The position numbers and the translations under genes were made by a program. Shown here in pieces: positions 1-7,690 of a stretch of DNA of 33,454 nucleotides (position 1 is the first letter of the stretch; each line of letters opens with the position of its first letter). This DNA comes from Solirubrobacterales bacterium (lineage in GTDB: Bacteria; Actinomycetota; Thermoleophilia; Solirubrobacterales; Solirubrobacteraceae). Below the pieces are notes generated by a model. That model saw only the letters and a program-made list of their open reading frames with translations. It was not told where the DNA came from and did not search any database. Location of the stretch: positions 1 to 33,454 of the forward strand of contig JAOPZL010000004.1 in NCBI GenBank assembly GCA_025964175.1. The letters are read 5' to 3'.

Positions 1-2
1 TC

Positions 3-1205
3 GTCGCGCTGCTGTCGCTCCTGGTGGTGGCGATCGCCGCCTCGTCGGTCGCGCAGGTCGCCCGCCGCCGCGCCCACGACGCCGACCTGCGCCGCGACGA
101 GGCGGACATCGCGGCGGAGACCGCGCGACTGCTGCTCGGCGAGGGGAGGCTGGAGGACGGGCTCGCGCTGGTGGGACAGCGGCTCGGGACGGCGCTGGGG
201 CTGGGCTCGGCGGCGGTGGTGGTGGGGGACCTCAGCGGCGCTCGGGCGGCGGGCAGCGTGGGGGACCCCAGCGGCGCCGGCGAGCGCGACCCTCGCCATA
301 CCTGGCTCCCGCTCGGCGACCGCGCCTTCCTCGTCATCCCCGCGGACCTGCCGCCCTCCGTCGAGGAGCGGCTGGCGGAGCGGCTCGCGCCCGCGCTGGC
401 GCCCGTCGTCGCCGCGGCGCTGGAGCGGGCGCGGCTGCAGGGCGAGGTCGTCGAGACCGCCGCGCTGCGTCAGAGCGACGTCGCCAAGACCGCGGTCCTG
501 CGCGCCGTCTCCCACGACCTGCGCTCGCCCCTGACCGCGATCGTCACCGCCGGCGAGGCGCTGCGATCGGCGGGGCTGCGAGCCGGCGAGCGCGAGGAGC
601 TCGCCGCCGTGGTCGTCGAGGAGGGCACGCGGCTCTCGCGGCTGATCGAGAAGCTCCTGGACCTCTCGCGCCTGCAGGCCGGCGCGGGGCGCCCGCGCAC
701 GGGGCTGATCTCGCTGGAGGAGGTGCTGCGCGCAGCCGCCGAGGACGTCGCCGGCAGCGGCGGAACGATCTCGCTCTCGATCAACGACCTCCCGCCGCTG
801 CGCGCCGATGCCGCTCAGCTCGAGCGCGCGTTCGCCAACCTGCTGGAGAACGCGATCCGCCACGGTGGCGATCAGCCGATCTCCGTTCGCGCCCGCGCGC
901 TGCACAACCGCGTCGTCGTGCGGATCGTCGACCGCGGCCCCGGCATCGCGCGCGCCGAGCAGGAGCGCATCTTCGAGGCCTTCCACCGCGCCGAGGGAGC
1001 GGTCCCGGAGGGCGCGGGACTGGGCCTGGCCATCGTCCGCGGGCTCGTCGAGTCCAACGGGGGTACGGTCGCGGTCGAGTCGCTGCCCGGTCAGGGTGCG
1101 ACGTTCGTCGTGAAGCTGCCGCTGGAGGCGGTCGACCCCGGTGTCGACCCGGCCGCCGCGGCGGCCGGTCCCGCGGCGGGCGCGGCGCGCGGCGGGCGCG
1201 GATGA
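3..1205 (+). CDS. kdpD: KdpD-like sensor histidine kinase, C-terminal part (5' truncated by window edge)
   Basis: Open frame from the window start; hydrophobic segment then H-box (AVLRAVSHDLRSPLTAI), N-box (FANLLENAIRHG), G-boxes (DRGPGIA, GAGLGLAIVRGLVE); ATGA overlap with a KdpE-like regulator. Confidence 0.8.
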   Translation, partial: VALLSLLVVAIAASSVAQVARRRAHDADLRRDEADIAAETARLLLGEGRLEDGLALVGQRLGTALGLGSAAVVVGDLSGARAAGSVGDPSGAGERDPRHTWLPLGDRAFLVIPADLPPSVEERLAERLAPALAPVVAAALERARLQGEVVETAALRQSDVAKTAVLRAVSHDLRSPLTAIVTAGEALRSAGLRAGEREELAAVVVEEGTRLSRLIEKLLDLSRLQAGAGRPRTGLISLEEVLRAAAEDVAGSGGTISLSINDLPPLRADAAQLERAFANLLENAIRHGGDQPISVRARALHNRVVVRIVDRGPGIARAEQERIFEAFHRAEGAVPEGAGLGLAIVRGLVESNGGTVAVESLPGQGATFVVKLPLEAVDPGVDPAAAAAGPAAGAARGGRG

Positions 1206-1876
1206 GCAGCGGCGAGGCTCCGCGCGTCCTCGTCGTCGACGACGAGCAACAGATCCTGCGGGCGCTGCGGGTGATCCTGCGCGAAGCGGGCTTCGAGGTG
1301 ATCGCGGCGGCGACCGCCGAGGAGGCGCTGGATCGTGCGGCGGTCCGCCCGCCGCAGGCGGCGATCGTCGACCTCGTGCTGCCCGACGGCGACGGCATCG
1401 AGGTGACGCAGCGGCTGCGCGAGTGGTCGGAGATGCCGATCCTCGTGCTGTCGGCGATCGGCGACGAGGACCAGAAGGTCCGCGCGCTGGAGGCGGGCGC
1501 CGACGACTACGTGACCAAGCCGTTCGGCCCGCGCGAGCTCGTGGCGCGCCTGCAGGCCGCGCTGCGCCGCGCGGGCGGTGGGCCGGACGAGCCGGCGATC
1601 GCCGTCGGCGGCCTGGACGTCGACCTCGCCGCCCGTGTCGTGCGCGTCGACGGCGCCGAGATCCACCTCACGCCGATCGAGTTCGACCTGCTGCGCACGC
1701 TGATCCGCAACCGGGGGCGCCTGCTGACCCACCGCCGCCTGCTCACCGAGGTGTGGGGCAGCGGTTACGCCGACGACACCCAGGTGCTGCGCGCTCACAT
1801 CGCCAACCTCCGCCGCAAGATCGGCGACGGCTACGTGAAGACCGACCCGGGGGTCGGCTACCGCTTCGCGGCGTAG
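1202..1876 (+). CDS. kdpE: OmpR/KdpE-family response regulator
   Basis: Receiver (VLVVDDEQQILRAL, DLVLPDGDG, KPF) plus winged helix (IHLTPIEFDLLRTLIRNRGRLLTHRRLLTEVWG...GVGYRF), KdpE-like. Confidence 0.85.
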   Translation: MSSGEAPRVLVVDDEQQILRALRVILREAGFEVIAAATAEEALDRAAVRPPQAAIVDLVLPDGDGIEVTQRLREWSEMPILVLSAIGDEDQKVRALEAGADDYVTKPFGPRELVARLQAALRRAGGGPDEPAIAVGGLDVDLAARVVRVDGAEIHLTPIEFDLLRTLIRNRGRLLTHRRLLTEVWGSGYADDTQVLRAHIANLRRKIGDGYVKTDPGVGYRFAA

Positions 1877-1878
1877 CG

Positions 1879-1924
1879 GCCGACGGGCGGCGGCTCCGCG
1901 CCGCGGAGCACGCCGCCCGTCGGC
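1879..1924. terminator. Long GC hairpin between convergent kdpE and acyl-CoA dehydrogenase genes; probable bidirectional terminator
   Basis: GCCGACGGGCGGCG (1879-1892) pairs perfectly with CGCCGCCCGTCGGC (1911-1924); inner GCTCCGCG/CGCGGAGC extends the stem. Located 3' of both genes. Confidence 0.65.
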
Positions 1925-1934
1925 ATCGAGTCGC

Positions 1935-3809
1935 TCAGTCGCCCGCCGACGGAACCGGCTCGGGCGCGGCCGACTTCGCCTCGACGGAGGGGTCGAGCAC
2001 GTCGGACTCGAACCAGGTGTAGCGGCCCTCGAGGACCTTCTGGGCCGCCTTGTACTGGGCCGCGTCGTCGTTGGCCCACAGCTCGTGGAAGAGCGCGTCG
2101 GCGCGTCGGCGGGCCTGGTGGGCGAACAGGTCGGCCAGCTCGTAGGCCTCGTCGGTGCCCAGCGTCGTCGCGTACACCGAGGCGCACGAGATCGCGTACA
2201 GCTCGGCCCCGATGTCGACGAGGCGACCGAGCAGGTGGCCCTTCTGCTCCAGGGACGCCTGGTGGCGGCCCATGAGGTAGAAGGTCGAGCGGGCGAGCTT
2301 GCGCGCCCCGCGCTCGACGTAGCGCATGTGGTCGGCGACCGGGCCGAACTCGGAGAACGAGCCGGGCTTCAGGCCGTCGCCGACCGTCAGCTTCGGGAAC
2401 CAGCCGGCGTAGAACCCGCCGGCCTTCAGCGCGCCCTTCGCCTTGTCGGCGATCGCCGTCTTGGGATCGAGGATGTCGCCCGCGACCGACAGGTGCTGGT
2501 CCAGCGCCTCACGCGCGATCAGCAGGTGCATGATCTCGGTGGAGCCCTCGAAGATGCGGTTGATGCGCATGTCGCGCAGCAGCTGCTCGGCGGGCACCGG
2601 CTTCTCGCCACGAGCGCGCAGCGAGTCGGCCGTCTCGTAGCCGCGGCCGCCGCGGATCTGGATCATCGTGTCGATGACCTGCCAGCCGAGCTCCGAGGCG
2701 TACAGCTTCGCCAGCGCGGCCTCGATGCGGATGTCGTTGCGCTTGTCGTCGGCCAGGCGGCTGGACACGTCGACCAGCGCCTCGATCCCGAACGCCGAGC
2801 CGGCGATGAACGCGAGGTTCTGGGCGACGGGGTCGTGCTTGCCGATCGGCTGGCCCCACTGCTTACGCTCCCCGGCGAACTCGCGGGCGATCTTCAGCGC
2901 GTACTTCGTCATCGCCGCGCAGATCGCCGGCAGCGAGAGGCGACCGGTGTTCAGTGTGGAGAGGGCGATCTTCAGGCCGGCACCCTCGCCGGCGATCAGG
3001 TTCTCCTTGGGCACGAAGACGTCGTCGAACGTCGTGACCGAGTTCTCGATGCCGCGCAGGCCCATGAACTGGTTGCGCGTCTGGACGGTGATGCCGTCGG
3101 TGTCGTAGGGCACGATGAAGGCCGAGATGCCGCCCTTGCGGCCCTCGCTCTTGGGCACCTTGGCCATGACGATGACGACGTCGGCGATCGCGCCGTTCGT
3201 CGCCCACAGCTTCACGCCGCTGATGCGGTAGCCGGTGCCGTCCTCGGTCGGGACCGCGGCGGTCGTCATGCGCGCCGGGTCGGAGCCGACGTCGGGCTCG
3301 GTCAGCAGGAACGCGGACACGTGCGTGCGCGCGACCTTCGGCAGCCATTCGCGCTTCTGCTCCTCCGAGCCGAACATGCGCAGCGGCTCGGGCAGGCCGA
3401 TCGACTGGTGGGCCGACAGCAGCGTCGAGATCGACGAGTGCCAGGTGCCGGCCAGCGCGAGCGCCTTGTTGTAGTAGACCTGGCTGAGGCCGAGCCCGCC
3501 GTACTCGGTGGGAATCTTGATCCCCATCGCGCCGATCTCCTTCAGGCCCTCGATGACCTCGTCGGGGATCTTCGCGTCGCGCTCGATGGCGAACGGATCG
3601 GCGGTCTCGATGAGGAACGCCTTCAGCTCGGCGAGGAACGCCTCGCCCTTCGCGGTCGCCTCGGGGGCTTCGACGGGCTGGGGGTGGATGAGGTCGGTGC
3701 GCAGCGAGCCGAGGAACAGCTCCTTCCCGAAGGAAGGCTGCTTCCACTCGGTCTCGCGGCTCGCCTCCGCGACCTGCTTGGACTCTTCGTAGGTGGGATT
3801 CGCGGCCAT
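1935..3809 (-). CDS. Acyl-CoA dehydrogenase family protein (about 624 aa, C-terminally extended)
   Basis: ACAD motifs: LLTEPDVGSDPARMTT, KLWATNGAIADVVIVMAK, IRGGRGYETADSLRARGEKPVPAEQLLRDMRINRIFEGSTEIMHLLIAREALD. Confidence 0.9.
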   Translation of the reverse strand: MAANPTYEESKQVAEASRETEWKQPSFGKELFLGSLRTDLIHPQPVEAPEATAKGEAFLAELKAFLIETADPFAIERDAKIPDEVIEGLKEIGAMGIKIPTEYGGLGLSQVYYNKALALAGTWHSSISTLLSAHQSIGLPEPLRMFGSEEQKREWLPKVARTHVSAFLLTEPDVGSDPARMTTAAVPTEDGTGYRISGVKLWATNGAIADVVIVMAKVPKSEGRKGGISAFIVPYDTDGITVQTRNQFMGLRGIENSVTTFDDVFVPKENLIAGEGAGLKIALSTLNTGRLSLPAICAAMTKYALKIAREFAGERKQWGQPIGKHDPVAQNLAFIAGSAFGIEALVDVSSRLADDKRNDIRIEAALAKLYASELGWQVIDTMIQIRGGRGYETADSLRARGEKPVPAEQLLRDMRINRIFEGSTEIMHLLIAREALDQHLSVAGDILDPKTAIADKAKGALKAGGFYAGWFPKLTVGDGLKPGSFSEFGPVADHMRYVERGARKLARSTFYLMGRHQASLEQKGHLLGRLVDIGAELYAISCASVYATTLGTDEAYELADLFAHQARRRADALFHELWANDDAAQYKAAQKVLEGRYTWFESDVLDPSVEAKSAAPEPVPSAGD

Positions 3810-3880
3810 ATCAGATGTGTACCCGATTCGGCAGTCAACGAGCGCGGCGGTTCGGCCGGCGGTGGCCCCGGGCCCAGCGG

Positions 3881-5191
3881 CTAGAACGCCAGCAGGTTCT
3901 CACGCAGAGTCGGCGCGGTGTATTCGGTGCGGACCAATCCCCGCCGCTGCAGCTCGGGCACCAGCCCCTCCGTGACCTCGATCACCTGGCGGCGGCTCAC
4001 CGCCTGGTTGTGCATGGTGATGAGGAACCCGTCGCCGCCGACCTCCTCCATGATCTCCTGCATCTGATCGGCGATCGTCACCGTCGTGCCGATCAGCGGG
4101 TACGACGACTCGAACTCGGCCGACTCGTAGACGAGCTGGCGCAGCGTCTTGCCGCTGCCCGTCTGCTGGAACTTGTCCAGCGACCCCTGCTCGCCGTTGG
4201 TGGTGAGGTGGGGCAGCTCGGCGTCCATCTCGAACGCGCTGAAGTCGATGTCGGTGATGGAGGACAGCAGCCCCAGGGTCTGCTCGGCGAAGACGTTCGA
4301 CGTGATGACGCGCTCACGACGTTCGTAGGCGTGCTCGACCGTCTCCCCCAACGTCGGGATGACCAGGAACAGCACCTTGATGTCGTCGGGATCGCGGTCG
4401 TGCGCCGCGGCGCGAGCCCGGATGTCGTCGCGGTACTCCTTCATCCCCTCGATGCCGTCGGCCAGCGTGATGATGGAGTCGGCGTGCTTGGCGGCGAAGT
4501 CCCGGCCCTTGGGCGAGCCGCCGGCCTGGACGAACACCGGCCGCCCCTGAGGCGACGGCGCGGTGTTCAGCGGCCCGCGCGACCGGAAGTAGGTGCCCCG
4601 GAAGTCGATCGGGCGCACCTTCTTGAAGTCCGCGTATACGCCGCGTTCGCGATCCATGACGATCGCGTCACGGTCCCAGGAGTCCCACAGCGCGTTGACC
4701 AGCTCCATGTACTCCTGGGCCATGTCGTAGCGCAGCTCGCGCGGCGGCAGCGCGTCCAGCCCGAAGTTCTGGGCCGCCGCGTCCTCCGCGCTGGTCACGA
4801 TGTTCCAGCCGAAGCGACCGCCCGCGATGTGGTCCAGCGTGGAGCACAGGCGCGCCAGCAGGAACGGTGGATAGCCGAGGGTCGACAGGGTGATGACGAC
4901 CCCCAACCGGGAGGTGCCGGCGCTCATCAGCGCCGCCAGCGGCGCGGGGTCGTGCTTGGGGGCCATGCCGACCGCGTGCGTGAGCACGTTCTCGGTCGTC
5001 CCGCCGTAGGCCTCCGAGACCGACAGCTTGTCCTCGACCATGACGTAGTCGAAGCACGCGCGTTCCAGCGCCTGGGCCATCTCGACGTAGAACCGGCCGT
5101 CCCATGGGGAGCCGCCGTTCTCATACGGTCCGTTCCACAGGTCCGCGGTGAAGTTCATGAACCATCCGAGGTGAAACCGCTTCGCTTCCAT
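3881..5191 (-). CDS. LLM-class FMNH2-dependent monooxygenase (NtaA/SnaA/DszA-like)
   Basis: HLGWFMNF..., GRFGWNIVTSAEDAAAQNFG, YFRSRGPLNTAPSPQGRPVFVQAGGSPKGRDFAAKHAD motifs; start placed at MEAKRFHLGWF (5191) rather than the longer ORF. Confidence 0.85.
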   Translation of the reverse strand: MEAKRFHLGWFMNFTADLWNGPYENGGSPWDGRFYVEMAQALERACFDYVMVEDKLSVSEAYGGTTENVLTHAVGMAPKHDPAPLAALMSAGTSRLGVVITLSTLGYPPFLLARLCSTLDHIAGGRFGWNIVTSAEDAAAQNFGLDALPPRELRYDMAQEYMELVNALWDSWDRDAIVMDRERGVYADFKKVRPIDFRGTYFRSRGPLNTAPSPQGRPVFVQAGGSPKGRDFAAKHADSIITLADGIEGMKEYRDDIRARAAAHDRDPDDIKVLFLVIPTLGETVEHAYERRERVITSNVFAEQTLGLLSSITDIDFSAFEMDAELPHLTTNGEQGSLDKFQQTGSGKTLRQLVYESAEFESSYPLIGTTVTIADQMQEIMEEVGGDGFLITMHNQAVSRRQVIEVTEGLVPELQRRGLVRTEYTAPTLRENLLAF

Positions 5192-5243
5192 CGTGGCTCG
5201 CTTCCTTGGGGTCGAGTCCCCATGACGGCGCAGCGGACGGGCG

Positions 5244-5266
5244 TGTTTAGCCCGCCTTCCTAAACA
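5244..5266. promoter_or_regulatory. 23-bp palindrome TGTTTAG-CCCGCCTTC-CTAAACA, candidate operator between divergent genes
   Basis: Perfect 7-bp inverted repeat arms, 9-bp spacer, in the 5192-5324 divergent intergenic region; same architecture as 24516-24538. Confidence 0.6.
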
Positions 5267-5324
5267 AAACGCGCGCCCCGCGCGTCGATCCGCCGATCGG
5301 CATAGACGAAGAGGGGCACCTGGC

Positions 5325-6932
5325 ATGGCCACGACGCAGACGTCCGCTCCACGAGCGGCGGTTCACGACACAGGGCGTGATGGCGATGAGGACGCGCTGC
5401 ACTTCGTCCCCCAGCGCGCCCGCCTGGGCAGGGCGTCGATCCTGCCGGCGTACTGGGCGCTGGTCGGCTCCCTCGTCTTCCTGATCTTCGGCGCGCTGGT
5501 CGCGCTGACCATCGGAACGACGAACGCGCTGATCGCGATGGCGATCTCCGTCGTCTTCCAGGGTGGCATCTACTACGGCCTCGCCAAGTACTCGATCCGC
5601 TCCGGCGTCACGTCGTCGGTCTTCTCCCGCGTCATGTTCGGGACGACCGGCAGCGCGCTCGCCGCCCTGCTGCTGGGAGCCGTCGCCATCTTCTACGGCG
5701 CGCTGGAGTCATCGATCATCGCCATCGCGTTCCAGAACTACGTGGGCGTCTTCTCGCTCAACGTCTGGTACGCGATCGTCGCCGTCTACAGCGTGCTGTT
5801 CGTGATCGGCGGCATCCGCAACTGGCTGGATCGCGTCAACGGCGCGCTGCTGCCGCTCTACGCCATCGGCCTCATCCTCGCGGTCGTGTGGGCCGGCAGC
5901 AAGTACGGGTTCAACTCCGCGCACTGGACCTCCTACAAGCCGGAGCACATCACCGTGTCCGGGCCGCCGCTCCTGTTCGGGATCGTCACGTACATGGGCG
6001 TGATGATCCTCACGATGTTCGCCTGGGACTACAGCCGCATGGCTCGCGAGACCGACACGCAGTTCCATCGCGTCGTCACCTTCGGTCCCGTCTACTACTT
6101 CCTGACCTACTTCGTCAACGGCGTGATCGGCATCTTCCTGGTCCTGACCATCCCCAGCAAGCTGGCGCCGGGAGAGGTGTCGATCGTCTTCGACCTGCTC
6201 GGCCTGATGGGCTTCGTCGGGCTCGTCTTCATCTGGGTCAGCCAGACGCGCATCAACACGGCGAACTTCTACGTCGCCTCGTTGAGCCTCGAGAGCTTCC
6301 TCGTGCGCCTGCTGCGGGTGCGCGTGCCCCGACTGGCCGCGGCGGCGGTCTCCGGGGTGATCGTGCTCGCGCTGATGCTGACCGACGTCTTCAGCTTCCT
6401 CGGCCAGGCGCTGTCGTATCAGGCGATCTTCGTCGTCGCATGGGTGGGCATGGCCTGCGCGCACGTCCTCGAGTCCTTCCGCCGCACGAGCACGCCGCAG
6501 GAGGGGGTCATCGACGACTGGCGTCCCGGGCGGGTCCGCGCCTTCAACCCGGGCGGCCTGATCACGTGGTTCATCGCGGCCGGGTTGGGCGTGGTGCTGT
6601 ACGAGGCGGTCGGCGGGACGTGGGGCGCATGGTCCTCGCCGATCACCTTCGTGGTGTCCTTCGGCCTCTACTGGAGCTGGCTGCGGTCCCCGTGGGCGCT
6701 GCGGTCGTTCCTGCAACGCGCGAGCGACGTCCGCGACACGGTGCCCGACCAGTGGACGTCGGAGCTCGTCTGCTCCTACTGCAGCGGCACGTTCGTGGCC
6801 CACGAGATGGACACCGACCGCGACGCCCAGCTCATCTGCGCGGCGTGCGCGCTCGACGAGCGGGCCTTCTACCGGGATGCCGTGGCGGAGGACGCGCGCC
6901 TGCGCGGCGCCGCCGCGGCACGGCGTTCCTGA
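5325..6932 (+). CDS. NCS1-family (cytosine/purine/allantoin-type) permease with C-terminal cysteine-rich tail
   Basis: Multi-TM protein; LGRASILPAYWALVGSLVFLIFGALVALTIGTTNALIAMAISVVFQGGIYYGLAKYSIRSGVTSSVFSRVMFG is NCS1-like; CSYC...CAAC tail. Confidence 0.8.
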   Translation: MATTQTSAPRAAVHDTGRDGDEDALHFVPQRARLGRASILPAYWALVGSLVFLIFGALVALTIGTTNALIAMAISVVFQGGIYYGLAKYSIRSGVTSSVFSRVMFGTTGSALAALLLGAVAIFYGALESSIIAIAFQNYVGVFSLNVWYAIVAVYSVLFVIGGIRNWLDRVNGALLPLYAIGLILAVVWAGSKYGFNSAHWTSYKPEHITVSGPPLLFGIVTYMGVMILTMFAWDYSRMARETDTQFHRVVTFGPVYYFLTYFVNGVIGIFLVLTIPSKLAPGEVSIVFDLLGLMGFVGLVFIWVSQTRINTANFYVASLSLESFLVRLLRVRVPRLAAAAVSGVIVLALMLTDVFSFLGQALSYQAIFVVAWVGMACAHVLESFRRTSTPQEGVIDDWRPGRVRAFNPGGLITWFIAAGLGVVLYEAVGGTWGAWSSPITFVVSFGLYWSWLRSPWALRSFLQRASDVRDTVPDQWTSELVCSYCSGTFVAHEMDTDRDAQLICAACALDERAFYRDAVAEDARLRGAAAARRS

Positions 6933-7026
6933 ATCGGCGCCCGGCGATAAAGAAACCGGCACCCCCTCCCGTCAGAGGGACATGCAGGACAACAGCAGAT
7001 CGAGCCGCGCGACGGAGGCGACGACC

Positions 7027-7677
7027 ATGGAGAAGGGCGCGGACCGCGCCGCGACGCTCATGGACGGCTTCCGCTCGGCCATGTCGCAGCTGGCCGCCGG
7101 GGTGGTGATGGTCACCTGCCACCTCGACGCAAAGGCGTGGGGGCTGACGGTGAGCGCCTGTTGCTCGGTCTCGATGGAGCCGCCGATGCTGCTCGTCTCG
7201 CTGGGCACGCCGACCGCGAGCGCCCGGGCGATCACCGAGAGCGGCCGCTTCGGGGTCAGCGTCCTCGGCGAGTCGCTCACCGAGGTCGCGCGCTTCGGCT
7301 CGTCCCGCGGCCAGCCCAAGTTCGTCGAGCACTTCTGCCCCGGCGACGGGGTCAGCGAGTCACCGGCGGTCGGCGGCGCGCTCGCCCACGTCGACTGCGT
7401 CGTGGAGCAGGCCATCACCGCGGGTGATCACACCCTCTTCATCGGCCGCGTTCGCGACGTGATCCTCAACGACGGGGACCGTCCGCTCGTCTACTTCGCG
7501 CAGACCTATCACCGCCTTGCCGAGTCCAACGACCTGCACGTCGGCCCGGTGGCCGGCGAGACGGTCGACTCGCTCCTCCACGACTACCCGATACCCCGCG
7601 AGTTCGCGCCCGTCCACTCGCTCGGCGTTCCGCCGTCCCGCGATCTCACCGCAGCCTCCACCGTCCATCACACGTAG
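7027..7677 (+). CDS. Flavin reductase (HpaC/RutF-like, FMN-binding split barrel) with C-terminal extension
   Basis: FRSAMSQLAAGVVMVTCHLDAKAWGLTVSACCSVSMEPPMLLVSLGTPTASARAITESGRFGVSVL...; GGAGG upstream of ATG 7027. Confidence 0.85.
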   Translation: MEKGADRAATLMDGFRSAMSQLAAGVVMVTCHLDAKAWGLTVSACCSVSMEPPMLLVSLGTPTASARAITESGRFGVSVLGESLTEVARFGSSRGQPKFVEHFCPGDGVSESPAVGGALAHVDCVVEQAITAGDHTLFIGRVRDVILNDGDRPLVYFAQTYHRLAESNDLHVGPVAGETVDSLLHDYPIPREFAPVHSLGVPPSRDLTAASTVHHT

Positions 7678-7690
7678 CCAGGGAGGATCC

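Noticed and set aside
2085-3884. 599-aa plus-strand ORF opposite the acyl-CoA dehydrogenase
   Set aside because: Antisense shadow of a gene with clear ACAD motifs; low-complexity translation.
5292-5301. GCCGATCGGC 10-bp palindrome upstream of the NCS1 gene as an operator
   Set aside because: Short GC palindromes of this kind are common by chance in this composition; no second matching copy noticed in a promoter.
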